Both the position numbers and the translations under genes were made by a program. The notes under the pieces are model-generated. The model did no database searches. It was not told the DNA's origin and saw only the letters and a list, made by a program, of their open reading frames with translations. Source: Ursus arctos (Eukaryota > Chordata > Mammalia > Carnivora > Ursidae). From it: DNA of 64,000 nt. Below, one piece after another: positions 1 through 31,809 of the stretch. Location: positions 52,635,689 to 52,699,688 of the forward strand of contig NW_026622797.1 in the NCBI RefSeq assembly GCF_023065955.2, given 5' to 3'. The stretch's first letter is position 1; every line of letters begins with the position of its first letter.

Positions 1-600
1 GGGCTGACCCTGGGCTAGAACTCAGTGTCACCGGTCCCAGTTCTGTCCACCAGAATGGGCACTCATGGTCTCCGTTTGGGTCTATTTTTAAATCCCCGCC
101 TGGGGAACCTCGGAAGGAGGAGTTAAATTATCCCATTAATGATTCTTCGTTGGTTGGTCTTACAGCAAGTCACTACCAGGTTACTTGTACTAATGGGGGT
201 GGGGGGGGGTCCAGGAAGGGGTTACATGGAACGGAGGGCGTGGGGGAAAGCCAAGCTGTGCTGAGGGGAGGAGTGGGGAGGCGCTGGTCCCTGCTCTTCC
301 CAAGGAGTCAGTGCACTGCAGGGCTGCGACCCGGAGGTCGCTTTGCAGAGCGCCAGGTGCCAGATGAGAGTGGACTGCGTCTCGTTCTCCCTTCCCTTTC
401 AGAATCCCTGAGAAGAACTCAACTGTGGAATGTATTTGCAAGTATTTTACAAAATAATGCACTTCCTTTCACAGAATCATGGACTCATCCTCAGAATTAG
501 ACAAGCTCTTCAGATCTGCCTTCCAGAGATGTGTATATATAGTTATATATGTATAGTAACATATATAGGTGTTGTATATACATACACACACACACACCTA

Positions 601-603
<3 letters not shown>

Positions 604-640
<37 letters not shown>
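604..640 (+). repeat. (GT)n microsatellite
   Basis: About 18 uninterrupted GT units, preceded by a TA/CA-rich stretch (530-600). Confidence 0.95.
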
Positions 641-641
<1 letters not shown>

Positions 642-1928
642 TTTCCTAGGAGGCCTCAAGAACATTAAGGCAACTCAAGTTCTCTACCAAAACCTTGTAC
701 CCATCTTGTCCCGTCATTCAATCATTTCTAAGGTCAGTAGAAATCTTTGAATTACAGGCCTCAGAAGGGCTTGTGAGAGTATCTTGCACATCCTGTGCTT
801 TCAAACAAGCTGACTTCTCTCTAAGTCCTCCCAGGAAGGAGACTCTACTCCCTCCCTCCCATGGAAAGGAAACTTTGCGATACCAAGCCTAACGGAAAGT
901 GCTAGTCTCTGTGATTTAAACCCATGTCCCCTCTGCTATGGTTTAATGGATTGTCTGTGCTCTGCTCTTCACCTGCGGTGGAGAACTGCTGGTTGCTTTC
1001 ATCCACAGGTGAGGTCTTCACATACCTCAAGATGGGAAGGTTTGCCACAAGTCCATGAAAACAACCACCTTTCGTTAATACGCTGAAGAATTCTCATGAA
1101 AATTAACCATTGGCACTTACCTGTTACGTCCTCTTTCTTAACCGGGGCAGGAGAAAACTATAAGGTGACTATGTTCACATTTATACTAAATAAAAGCTTC
1201 TATCTTAAATTTGGAGAGGGAAATGTACATGTGGCCAGCTCTGGTTCATTACTTGTCAAACCTGGAAGGAAAAGCAAACTGGGAGAGGGCTTGTTAGTTT
1301 ACAGTATTTTGTGAAACTGGGCATGGAGCGTATTTGCATAAATCAGGTTAAAAATAACTTTTTGGAATCTTGCTGTGTTTTTTTTTTTCTGCCTAAATGC
1401 CTAAATTACATAATTAAGGCTGTATTGAGATTAAAATCACTTCTCATTTCAGGAGCAGCTGTCAGCAACACTTTGAGCAAATGGACTGGGGGGTTCTGAG
1501 GACTTGAAGTTTGGAAAAGGAAGTGAGGGGAGAATTATCTGTAAGTCCTGAAACGTTTCTTGCAGCTGCTGTACACCCAGAAGTGGACTCCAGAGAGATA
1601 GCCAGTGCTCAGAATGATCTGATTGCTTCTGGTCAGAAGTCTATAATGAAATGGACATGTTATGGACAAAGTTCTCAAGGTCTCCCAAAGGAAGTGGAAG
1701 TGTCTTCCGGATTGGTTCAAGGATCACATTCTATGTAACTTCTCTCCTGTTCATTCGTTTGTCTGTTTGTTTTTTTAAGTTGCCACTCTCTGTGGTACAC
1801 CCTTCCTTTCTAGACCAGATTATCCTTGAGGCCTGGTTTTACATCAGGAATCCTCCACCATGTGCCTCCAATTACTTTCAAGGCTCTGCTCTGGCCTTTG
1901 CTCCTTATCTCCTTTTAGAGAAGGCTAT

Positions 1929-1936
1929 ACACGCAC

Positions 1937-1970
<34 letters not shown>
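1929..1970 (+). repeat. (CA)n microsatellite
   Basis: About 20 CA units with two early CG interruptions. Confidence 0.95.
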
Positions 1971-1974
<4 letters not shown>

Positions 1975-3180
1975 AATGAGCTCACTTACACAAACTTAGG
2001 GGTCCTAAACATATTTCCAAGGGAAGAAATAATCTAGAAATGTGCCCATAAACTCCCATGGAACTGTATATTCTGTATATCCCCTTATGGTGGGGAATTG
2101 AATGTATTACTTCAGCACAGAGATTTATTTTAAGGTTAAGACTCAGAAAAAGTTGACTTCTTCAGTCTTGCCTTGCCCTGGAAACAGCTGCATGAAGCCT
2201 TGATCCAACTGTGTGGATGTCAGCTGGGTGGACTTGAGCTCCTAGCGCATATTATCTTTTCATGTAATGTTTCATTAAACAGCTAAGTCCACAAGAGTTC
2301 CCAAGATACAGAACTCTCAAGAAAAAAAAAGGCATGCTTTGCCAAGTAAAGAACTATGATTTATGGTAGTAACTGTTACACTCTGAATCTTATTGGGCTT
2401 TGTTTTGAAAAATTATTACCACAACGGTTCTGTAGAATTTAGTAGTGCAACCAGCACCATTTGGCACGTTTATGACAATGGGGTTCTGGTTTTCTTAACT
2501 CCACAGTTACATGTTGGCAGCATTTCAAATTCTTGGCACAGATGTTTAAGTGAATATAAAGAAGAAACATGAAGGGAAAAAAAAAAAACATTGGGCAGTT
2601 TCGAGTATCCAAATGTAAGAAGGCGCACTATTCCTAACATGCGGCCAGCATGAACATGGAACCATGAACTTGGTAATAGACGACATGGCAAGCACGAACA
2701 CTATTTGTAAGGGACTTTTAGATTTTTTTCATTGAGGACATTAAGTTTTCTAAAAACATCTCCTATTCGTATCTACCAAACGAGACTCAAATGTATTTGT
2801 ACCTGGAGACAGGTTAGTTTCTGGACCTCCATGGACAAGCAAATAGACCCTTCCCCACCACATGACAGCTGGGACTGCATGGCCATTCCAGCATGTCTCT
2901 GGGTTTCACCCTCACAATGCCCAGATTCTGGTAAAACAACAGCTGTCTTGAAATTCACTTTAAATGAACAAGTGGCAGATCTACTTTCCGAGCTAAGATG
3001 TGAAGGGAAAAAAATACCATGGGATGTAGAGCAGGAAGACTATGCAGAAGCACGGGAGAGCTTATTCCCTGCGGCATGCTCAGTGTTAGCTACGGAAGCG
3101 GAAACGTCGTCCTCACCGGGCCAAGTGTCGCTCCTCAACTCAAGTTTTCCTCAGGACTCCTCACCCCTGAGTCAGTTGGG

Positions 3181-3183
<3 letters not shown>

Positions 3184-3217
<34 letters not shown>
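3184..3217 (+). repeat. (CA)n microsatellite
   Basis: About 17 perfect CA units, 370 bases beyond the PRDM1 poly(A) site. Confidence 0.95.
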
Positions 3218-3218
<1 letters not shown>

Positions 3219-3605
3219 ATGTACATGCTGCCATGAGGTAGGAAGGCTAAGGATCCAAGTCTTCCTTACCTCCTCACCACCCCAACCCTGTCAATAGAGT
3301 AAAACAGACAAACAAAATCCATTACTAATATTTGAAATGCTTTCCCTAGAGAACACTTTTATAGCTCATAATTGAAAAATCTTAAACTGTTCACTTACGA
3401 GAGAAAACAGATCAACAATTCAGATCATTCCCAAGAGTGGTCCCCAATGGAGGTGGGGGATGCGGGACTCGCTGCTGCTGGGGACGGTGGGCGGGGCAGG
3501 AGAGAGGCAAACACTGTCGTGTTCGGAAGTGTTCCCTAACATGTCGCTTCACTGGCCCTTCACTGAAGACACTAGACAAACGTTGGTAAAGCATGAACAT
3601 TTATA

Positions 3606-3611
3606 TTTAAT
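3606..3611 (-). terminator. PRDM1: PRDM1 poly(A) signal ATTAAA
   Basis: ATTAAA on the minus strand, followed within 15-25 bases by a likely cleavage zone (about 3585-3592) and then a GT-rich downstream element (GTTTGTCTAGTGTCTT, about 3565-3580). Position agrees with the length of the human 3' UTR. Confidence 0.7.
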
Positions 3612-3656
3612 TTACATTTTGACAATTTGCACATAAATAACAATGTAAACCAGTAC

Positions 3657-3663
3657 GTAAACA
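3657..3663 (-). promoter_or_regulatory. miR-30 family seed match (7mer-m8) in PRDM1 3' UTR
   Basis: Sense-strand TGTTTAC, 46 bases before the poly(A) signal. A 7mer can occur by chance; included because distal 3' UTR ends favour functional sites. Confidence 0.35.
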
Positions 3664-3703
3664 TAAGATAGTTTGTTGTTCTAGCAAAGTAAAAAGCCAA
3701 TAA

Positions 3704-3710
3704 CTTTGGT
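3704..3710 (-). promoter_or_regulatory. miR-9-5p seed match (7mer-m8) in PRDM1 3' UTR
   Basis: Sense-strand ACCAAAG. PRDM1 is an experimentally known miR-9 target in B-cell and Hodgkin lymphoma cells. Site type read directly from the sequence; function inferred. Confidence 0.55.
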
Positions 3711-3940
3711 CAGTTTTAACTTTGATTAGAGGAAAAAAATAAAAACCACTGTTGATTGTGGGCTCAACATTCACATGTAAGAGGCCTACGAGGGAAAGTC
3801 AAATGGTAAAGAGAATCAAGAAGTCTCAAGCCACGCGGGTCTTCGTAAAAATTCCCACAAATAAGAAAGCACAGAAGGGAAAAGAAGAGAACAAATGAGC
3901 AGAACCAAAAAGTATTTGGTGTCAATGTCAGTGTGCGATG

Positions 3941-3947
3941 CTTTGGT
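3941..3947 (-). promoter_or_regulatory. Second miR-9-5p seed match (7mer-m8) in PRDM1 3' UTR
   Basis: Sense-strand ACCAAAG in a relatively open AT-rich context, about 230 bases upstream of the first match. Paired sites in the distal 3' UTR resemble the human arrangement. Confidence 0.55.
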
Positions 3948-4721
3948 TTACCTACAAATAAGGACTGTGTTGGTACAGCACTGATCCATACAAAATTGTC
4001 AGTTTTAACACTTAGAGGAACAGATCAGTAAGGCTCTGAGGTTTCCCTGGATTCTCTTAGTTCGTTCTTTACTGCAGGTTGACAGTAGTCGCCATCAATA
4101 AAAGGCTGAATATAGAAACCAGACTGATTAGTGATGCATCAGTTAGGAAGGAAGGAGAGGAAGAGAGAGAAAAATTAACAATGGTAAAGGGAGTAATGGG
4201 ACTTTATTTCCGTGACTTGGGTGTGACCACATAATCATAATGTGGCAAAACAAAAAGAAAGCCATCTTCAACTGCCCTTCCTGGTGCAAGATGGTGAATC
4301 TCCCTCTCCCTGGTTGTTATGCAGTCCCCATCTTTGCACCAAGGTTTTGGGGTCTCTTACAATAGCAAGGAGGTGCCCAAGCTCACCAATGTGATAGTGA
4401 GGTCATCAAGTGTTAAGCAAAGCCTCAGAAAGGATTTTTCTTTTTGCCCTTGGGAAAGGTAGGTTCTTTTACATGGTTTGGCTCACAATTTAAGTGGTTA
4501 TAAATATATTATATATACACATGGTATAGTGGTATAAATAGATTTATAAATATACATCATTCTTTGCTACACCTTGAATGCTGACATGTAATCTTTGGGC
4601 TTAGCAGAGTAAAAGACAGAATGGCACACATTCTATCTTTCCGGAGCACACTTGGGTTTCTCCTCTAGAGTAGCAAATCATTAGATAAGACATCACTTCC
4701 TGCACTACTGGACACACTCAA

Positions 4722-4728
4722 TGAGGTA
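4722..4728 (-). promoter_or_regulatory. let-7 seed match (7mer-A1) in PRDM1 3' UTR
   Basis: Sense-strand TACCTCA matches the let-7 seed with A opposite position 1. let-7 repression of PRDM1 is reported in human lymphoma cells; conservation of this exact site was not checked. Confidence 0.4.
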
Positions 4729-6023
4729 ATTGTTGTTGAACAGCTTTGCAATGCCCTTTCATCTTTAATTAAATTAACCATAAAATGTAAAAACACAAAT
4801 ACTGAGGAAAATCTGAGTTTTACAGAACAAAATACAATTGATGTGTTGGGGATAGGAATGTGCATTGCCTGCTTTTACCCTAAGACAACAAGAATACCCG
4901 TTTTTCATTTTTTTGTTTTTGTTTTTGTTTTTAAAGTGTGGCCTGAGCCTATCTACCTCAAATCCTTCCTGGTAGAGCACCATGGTTGTGCAATTTTGAC
5001 ATAACAACAACAAAAAAAACCCCAATAACAGAAACAACACCCAGACTCAAGCCCCCAAACCTCACACATACAAAACCACCTGTGCTTTGGGAATATTTTG
5101 CAGTGGTTTTAAACATGGCATTTTGTCTTATTCACATTTTCAGATAATACATTGGGATGCAAAGGTCACGTGACCACTCTGAATGGCCATGTGACCCTGG
5201 GGGTGGGGTGACCCTGCTTTTTGGAGAGAAAGGGGGTTGGCAAAGCCTTCTTGTCTCCTTTCTGGTAAATCCGTGGCTAGGGGGAAAAGAATCTGAACTA
5301 TCCACAGAAATATATAAGATTCCCTTTCTTGTTTCTTCTACTGAAGTTATTACTGGGTAATTCTGCACACATTTCCCTCCAAGTTATACAATGCTGTTCA
5401 AATGACAGATCTAATGAGTTAACACACCAACTGTCTAACTTTGGCAATACCAAACCTCATTTCCAAACCATTATTATAGAGGGAGGTCAACTGAAGTAAT
5501 GTATTTGTTTACTAAATCGTAGGTACTTAAACAGATGTGCAGAAATTATCTACAAAGAATGGCCACAAGACAAAAATATAACATTTATAACTCAAATTAC
5601 AAGGAATTTTTCCAGTCATTGTAAACTTTTTTAATTATTGCTTTTTGAATGATAAATTGTATAATAAATTATGAAGGATTATCATTGAAAAAATAATTAT
5701 GGCTAGGCAATAGTCTTAGCAATGGGAAGGCTATGCAAACATATCCACACAAATATTCAAAATACACAGGTTCAAATATATAGATGGGGGTGTAAATAAG
5801 TATATATAATATGTATATATATTGTCTTTGCCTCATTTATACCCTGAGATTTCGGTAACTTTGGAGTTCCTTCTTTAATTCCAGAGAGGTGAGGGGAAAC
5901 CATCTGCCGTCAGGAGAGCTTTGCAGAACTGGAATTATGTACAAGCATTTGCTACAGGCACCCTGACTTGCCAAGTCATAAGTTAAGAAACAAAACTAAA
6001 ACACTTTTTGTTTTCTGAAAATC

Positions 6024-25860
<19,837 letters not shown>

Positions 25861-25882
25861 CTGAGAGAAGTGTCGCGCATCT

Positions 25883-25897
25883 CTACACAGTCCACAT
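25883..25897 (-). other. Short upstream ORF (4 codons) in PRDM1 5' UTR
   Basis: ATG at 25897 followed by TGG ACT GTG TAG. A minimal uORF ending 22 bases before the main ATG; likely transcribed if the 5' UTR is of human length. Confidence 0.5.
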
Positions 25898-26230
25898 TTC
25901 CTCCGCGTCCCCTCGCGGGCTGAGGACTGACGCGCACCTCGGCCGTCCCTCCTTTTCTACGGCCGCCCCGGCGCCCGCGTCCCGGCTCTCCGCGGCGGAC
26001 AGGTGCCGCGCTGCTCTGCCTCTCCGCAGCACTGGAGGGCTGAGTGTCACCGCAGCACTTTCAGTCTGTGTTAACCAGACCGGAGGCTCCTTTCCCCTCC
26101 CTGCTGCAGATTTCCCATTCGTCTGATTCACTCCCACCAGCTGCTGAAGGGGGGCGTGGCCACACCTGGACTCGCCGGAGCCGCGCCGAGAGCTCAGCCC
26201 AGGGCTTTCCCCCAGATCGCGAGCTGCCCA
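25890..26230. other. CpG island at PRDM1 promoter
   Basis: Dense CpG dinucleotides in a GC-rich block, unlike the AT-rich flanks. A promoter island of this kind fits a gene silenced by methylation in some lymphomas. Confidence 0.7.
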
Positions 26231-27434
26231 GAGCTTCCTCTCTTCGCGTGTGAATTTCAACATTTACTTGGAATCTTCTTACTTCCCTTTGAAAGCACTT
26301 AACCTCAACGTTTACTCGGGCTGTATTGTATTCTAAATACTCAGCCCGCCCTCCTTCCTGCTGAGGCTTTCTAAGGGGGCGCACATTCCTTTAATTAAGG
26401 GAAACCTAAAAATTGCCTAAAAATCTTGTAGTTCCAACGCTCAAATCCACAGTTTAAAGAATATACAAAAGGTACCTGAAAAGAGCGTGCGAGATTATTT
26501 TTGCATTTAATGTAATAAAATATAGCTGTCTAATCCTCCATCTATAGCCCATGAAATGCACATCCCCCCACCCCCAAAACTTGTCAGCTTCCCTGTCTCC
26601 TGCTAACCGAAATACATTCAAATCTGGTAGAACTGACTTCCCTCTTTCAGCCATTTAATAAATAGGGAAATAGGAAAGAGTTATAATCCTACAGATTAAA
26701 AGGCTTTGCCTTTGCTCCCCTCCCCAAACCCACAACCAGACTTCCAAGGAGGAGCGTGTAAGCAAAGTGTAGAACATTAATCGTTTCACAGTTAAAGAGA
26801 ATGTTGAACTGATCACTGCAAGTGGAGGGCAGACGGAGGCAGTAATTAGTGGGGCTCGTTCTACGCCCTGTCCGGCTTTTCCTCCAGCCCCAGTCAGTCC
26901 TCTGTTGAAGGAAGGACATCCTGTGATGATGGCATACAATGTCCTGTTTGTTTATTATTAAGAGCGTGGACCTTGCATTCCTGCTTCTCATTACAAAACA
27001 AACCAGATGCTTTACTTCCTTCAATGGTCTTGTGCCTTCAGCAAGGAATCCTCTAATTCAGAGAAACAATGATGCAAAGGGTCCATTTATAGCAGGCACC
27101 CCATTACAATTACTGTTTAGATCACTGAAACACAAAGTCTCCCACTTTTCCTGCTTGCCTCATATAGGTGGTTGTTTTTGAAATCGTCTCTCCTTCAACC
27201 TTAGGCTGCAATGTCTTTTCTAACATTTTAAATACACGTGTGCATACACACCCACGTCCCAACGCACACACACACCCACATACACACACCCAGTCCCGAC
27301 CTAATGATACCAACTTAGTCATACAATGAAGTGGACATTTGAGTATTTGTTTACAGGAAGAAACAAAGCAAAGCAAAACAAAAGCCCAACTCGATCATAG
27401 AAATATGTCTGTTTATCTTTAACATTTCTTTTCT

Positions 27435-27493
27435 CTCTTTTAGGAAACTTTTCTAGAATTTTTTTTCTCTTTTAGGAAACTTTTTTAGAATTC
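27435..27493 (+). repeat. Short tandem duplication
   Basis: TCTTTTAGGAAACTTTT.TAGAATT occurs twice, about 33 bases apart, with one substitution. Confidence 0.75.
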
Positions 27494-27816
27494 TGGGGGT
27501 GGGGGGTGGGAGGCAAAGATTATTTGCCAGGAAATGGTTTTTGCGTCTAAAGTCCTTCCACAATCTCTGTAGTACAGAACAATTACATTCCCACTAGGGG
27601 ACATAAGTAACACACGCTCCCCGCTTGGCTGCCTGGCCGCTGTTATTCCATGTTATGCCAGAGGGGACGCTAGTAGCAAGAGGAAACAGGACTTTTAATC
27701 GGCAGATGTGCTAAGGGTATAAAACTGAATGAACAATTCCGCAGAGTTCTCAGAAAGCTCCAAGATGATAATTAAACAAGAGAAATCCAGCCTTCTCGAG
27801 AGGGTTTATTAACTGA

Positions 27817-27829
27817 TGCTGAGTCAGCG
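27817..27829 (+). promoter_or_regulatory. T-MARE (Maf/Bach2-type element) upstream of PRDM1
   Basis: TGCTGAGTCAGCG matches 12 of 13 bases of the palindromic T-MARE consensus, with an intact AP-1 core TGAGTCA. It lies 1957 bases upstream of the exon 1 ATG, about 1.7 kb from the presumed start. Bach2-MafK repression of Prdm1 through an upstream promoter MARE in B cells is established in mouse, and position and sequence make this the likely counterpart. Confidence 0.7.
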
Positions 27830-28823
27830 CCACAATGGACAGAAAAACAATGTAGTCATACTGAAGGCTGGCCTGCTGTTCCAGCAGTCTCGCCTGCAGA
27901 TGTTAAAGAGTAGTCCACTTCCCTTTTAGAATCAAACTCTGTTCTTGGGCCACATACACCATGCAAGTGCTGGTGAGTCAACCATGGTGGAGTAAGGGGA
28001 TAGCAAAAAGTTGGATATTTGAGGTGGGAAGAGGCTATTTTAAGCCAAATATTTACTTTAATGGCTGAAAGATGCCAGTGAATCAACTCGCTGTTAATTA
28101 ATATCAGCCCGCACTCACCTTCAGAGGTGGTGAAATGGGCTTGAGTCTAGGGGAGGACGCAAACTTCAAATACCAGTGTGGGGCTTAGCCAGGCAACCCT
28201 AAAATTAGTTCCAGGTGTTCCAGTTGAGCTGGAGAAGGCCTCAAGTGGAACTTGAAGGAAAGTCAGTTCTGAAACACAGTGTTAGACTAGAAAATCCTTC
28301 AAACGTTTGTGTTTTGTCTAAAATAGTACCCCAACACCCCACCCCCCCAATCAGACCATTTTTATTGCAATGATAGCAGTCAAGGATAGGCAGTAAAATA
28401 AATGAAACTCAAAGATGCAAAAAAGAAAGAAGGAATAAAGGAAGCATGCATGCCCCATGAGAACAAGCGTGCTCGTATAGTCATATTAGGTATGGTCCGG
28501 CACAAAAATGTTAAGTGGGGAGAAGAGGGGGGTGACCCCTGAGCTTCATCCACCCCTTCTAGAAGTCTAAGTACCCCATTTGGAATACTGACTAAAGCAG
28601 GGAGATGTTGGTATTGGTACAGCTGTGCAGACAGAGCTATCTGAGGCTGCCATGGTCTGGGATCTTAAGTCTGAAAATATTTGTTTCTAAATAATAACTT
28701 GATACATTTTTAGTCACTATATTATTTCCCTCCCTGTTAGAACACCAAAACAAAACAACCTCAGTTACTTTTGTTAATCAGCATTTGTTGTCAGTCAGCA
28801 TTCTGTCATTAAGAGTGTTCACA

Positions 28824-29015
28824 CAGGCACCTGGGTGGCTCAGTCGGTTAAGTGTCTGCCTTCAGCTCAGGTCATGATCCCAGGGGCCTGGGATCAAGTG
28901 CTGCACTGGGCTCCCTGCTCAGCGGGGAGCCTGCCTCTCCCTCTCCCTCTGCCCCTCCCCACTACTTGTTCTCTCTCTCTCAAATAAATAAATAAAATCT
29001 TCAAAAAAAAAAAAA
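28824..29015 (+). mobile_element. SINEC (Can-SINE), plus orientation
   Basis: tRNA-like head CACCTGGGTGGCTCAGTCGG, CT-rich body, AATAAA-rich tail and poly(A). Target-site duplication AAGAGTGTTCA before (28811-28821) and after (29016-29026). First SINE met from the left of the window. Confidence 0.95.
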
Positions 29016-31150
29016 AAGAGTGTTCATAATGGCAGCCAATCATAAATGATCCAGACAGCTCTGCTCTCAGGAACCCCCATCTATTCCCTTTCATGGTCTC
29101 ACAGAAAGGGCTCAACAAGCCCCTGTTATTCAGTCTGAGCTACTGAGCCTGGCCTAGTCCTGGGTGGAGGGGCGGGGGTTAGGAATTACAATGTAGGTGG
29201 TCAGATGACTGTATGGGGAAGAAGATACGGTAGAATGAAGGGAAACTGAGTACCAAATCTGGAGAGCTGACTCCACTTGGGGGGAGAAAAAAGATTTCTT
29301 CCTAAAGAAAGTAAAAAATGAGATGAAATGTGCCCAAGATGAAACGTGTTTTCGTTTTCTAATTCAACTCCTGCTATACCCAGACAAGGTCAATGACAGA
29401 CTAACCACATCAAGAGAACACCCCCCACCCTCCTCTCCCCACTCCCTACCCACCCACCCTCACCCCCCACACCCATTTCCCACTTCCTGTAAGTTAGGCA
29501 TCTTCATGCTGGTAAACATTTGGGGACCAACTGCAAGCCTGAGCTCTAAAAGAGGGGCGCCACGGCTTTGAAGCCCTCCCACATGTCTCAAAGCCACGCT
29601 GAGAACTAGAGGGACACTTGGTTCTTAAACTTTAACAGTCTTTTCAACTCAATACACTGGGCTCAGCCTTCTGGCTGCCTTCCTTTTGTAAAGCCGGACA
29701 AGAAGAGCAAGTACGTGTGTGAGTGAGAGAGAATGTATGTATGACACATGCTATGTTACAATGCAGCGTGTGTGTCATTGGTATGATATGGGTATGATAT
29801 GTTTCAGTGATGTGTTGCATCAATTTAAAAATAGCACAAGCCTTCCTTCTTATGACAGGATCACCGCCCCAGCTCTTCGGGCAAACAGACTCAGGGCCTA
29901 AACCCTGGGCCGGTGATCCTGGGAGGCTCGGATGTTTTGAAATGAGGTCAGTGTTTTGACTTCCTAAATCAGGGAAACAAAAATTAAGTAAATTGAAGAA
30001 CTAAAGTCGAGCTCCCGGCCCTCACTAGAAATAAAAATCTAGTAAGTGCCATCTAGAGGGCATTATAAAATCCACACAGTGTCTGAGGTCTCAGTATTTA
30101 CAAAACCCCCACCTGTGTATCGTCACACCTCCGTGTCTCTTTAGCATGCCTTTCAGACAGACGGTTGTGTTCTTATCACATCATTCATATATTTTTAAAT
30201 TATTCATTGAGTTCGACATCCACCAACTTAATAAATAAGCAGCTGTGATCTCTTCCACATGATGTGTGGAAACCACTGTAGATTTCTAGTATTTGTTTTT
30301 ATTCCTAATTGTGTTTTTATTTTAGGGAATATTCAGACAAGAATGGGATTTAAATTTCTGAAAAGGCTGCAAGGAAGGTCACTGAAAAATGAAGATACCC
30401 TCTGAACCCAAAAAACATTTCAAAATCTTATATTTGGTGGGGAAAGGGAATAAAATGAAACTAACGGAAGGCAAAATATGAAGTCTAAATAAGGGAGGGT
30501 GTACCACCCGCCGCTCAGCTCTCTCTGACCTCTTCTCTTTGTTTAGGGAAAAGGAAGAGTAGCTTCCACACAAGAGAAGGAAGACCACAGGCAAATGTTT
30601 GCTTCTCTCACCTTACAGTGGGTGGAGAGTGACACTGAAAGGGGAGGGCCCACGGTGGAAATAAAAAGAAAAGTTGTAGATAGGGACGGTTCCCTAGAGG
30701 AAGAGGAAGGCGGAGGGAGTGAGGTGAAGGAACCGCAGCTGTGAGGCTGGGAGCACCAGCGAGGCCACGCCAGTCCCCAGAGAAGAGGAAAAGTGCCCCG
30801 TAGTTAGGCCTACGAGTGTGCCTCCCTGAAGCCACGCTACGTTAAGGGTCAAGGAAGAATGACTTCTTATTAAAAATGGGACTTACAATTTCTTCTCACC
30901 CTTTTAAGGAAACAGTCAGGACTGGAGAGGCTTGATTTTTATGTTCCAGGATGAGTTGTGGGAGAAGAGAGAGAATTATAAAGGTTAATAGTGGAATCAT
31001 TTGAACTCCCAACCAAAGAGAGAAAAAAGGGGAAAAAAGGTAGGACCCTGGTACTTTGTTTATAGAAAGATGCCCACCCCACCCCCCACTCCAGTTCTGC
31101 TCCAAAGGGAATTTAGTATGTGGCCTGAGTTGAGGACCACAGATCCAGCC

Positions 31151-31215
31151 AACACCTCATTTCCTGCTGAGGAAACCGAGGGCCAGAGGTCAGGAAGCAG
31201 AAAGGTCACCTCTCC
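31151..31215 (-). mobile_element. MIR-type fragment (antisense)
   Basis: Carries the antisense MIR signature CTCATTTCCTGCTGAGGAAA.CGAGGGCCAGAGGTC. Short and diverged. Confidence 0.45.
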
Positions 31216-31809
31216 TAGCCCTCCTTTTGGTACTTGGATCTTGTGGCCAACTGTGAGCCTGGCAGATGCCAGCCCACAGACACGCGCTGCTCAGACAGAG
31301 GGCAAAACCAGACCTGGCCCTCTAGATTTCCAGCCAGGAGGCCAGAGCTCTATAGCGACTCCTCAAATATTAGTGAGCACCTCCTGGGTGCAAGGTACAG
31401 TTGGCCGAGAAAGTGGGGGGCCGAGGGTGGTGGGAGGAAGGGACGCACCTATTGTAGAACCTTTTCAATGTTTAACTGGCGATGACATTAATACAATTAG
31501 ACCAACCTCATTCAGTGCGTGGGTTTGGAGGATGGTTGGCTTGATCCCATAAATGCCTTTTTCTCCATCTTTAATAGGCACTTTACCTTTTGAAAAACTC
31601 TCTAATGTTGACTCAGAATAAGCCAGGAAACCTCTGGTAACCAGAAGATAGTAAGGAGATTCTAAAGCTACCAACCCTGGGTTATCTCGTCTCCATCTAC
31701 GGCCTATTGTTTCCTGCGAGCACACACAGGAAGCTGGAGCAGAGGGGTTTAAGGTTCAATAGGTATCTTCCCCCTTAAGGTGTGCCCCTGGGGACAGAAG
31801 GGCAACACT

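Larger units (their letters stand above)
1..3589. other. 3' flank of PRDM1, non-coding
   Basis: No gene found. Contains three dinucleotide microsatellites and otherwise unique, moderately AT-rich DNA. The longer open frames run through the CA repeats and have no recognisable protein similarity. In mammals the next gene on this side is ATG5, outside the window. Confidence 0.6.
3590..6023 (-). other. PRDM1: PRDM1 3' UTR
   Basis: About 2.43 kb from the TAA to the predicted cleavage site, AT-rich, with no convincing reading frame and no transposon. Length agrees with the human 3' UTR (about 2.4 kb). It contains AT-rich blocks near 5590-5700 and 5760-5830 and an almost complete AU-rich nonamer on the sense strand near 3635-3645. 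Seed matches for miR-9, let-7 and miR-30 are listed separately. Confidence 0.85.
25861..26400 (-). promoter_or_regulatory. PRDM1: PRDM1 5' UTR and main promoter (CpG-rich)
   Basis: GC- and CpG-dense sequence directly upstream of the exon 1 ATG, densest at 25890-26230. No TATA box seen. A GC/KLF box (minus strand GGCCACGCCCC) lies at about 26152-26162. A PU.1/ETS-like GGAAGTAAG and AAAGGG run lie at about 26278-26292. An IRF-like CTGAAAGTG lies at about 26056-26064. The transcription start is probably near 26090 by analogy with human; the sequence alone does not fix it. Confidence 0.7.
26401..28823. other. Proximal upstream region of PRDM1
   Basis: No gene and no SINE. Holds a CA-rich stretch at 27235-27292, a short tandem duplication at 27435-27493 and the T-MARE at 27817-27829. 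Otherwise unique DNA in which proximal promoter/enhancer elements are expected. Confidence 0.6.

Noticed and set aside
2732..3241. 169-codon open frame in the 3' flank ending in a His/Thr repeat
   Set aside because: It runs into the (CA)n repeat and has no recognisable similarity.
1..3589. ATG5 exon at the left edge
   Set aside because: Expected by synteny beyond the window, but no ATG5 exon is recognisable here.
28824..29015. tRNA-like A and B box sequences in this and the other SINEs
   Set aside because: They are the tRNA-derived heads of SINEC elements, not tRNA genes.
31001..31552. 183-codon plus-strand frame upstream of PRDM1
   Set aside because: No domain, no splice or promoter context, and it overlaps MIR/L2-like remnants.
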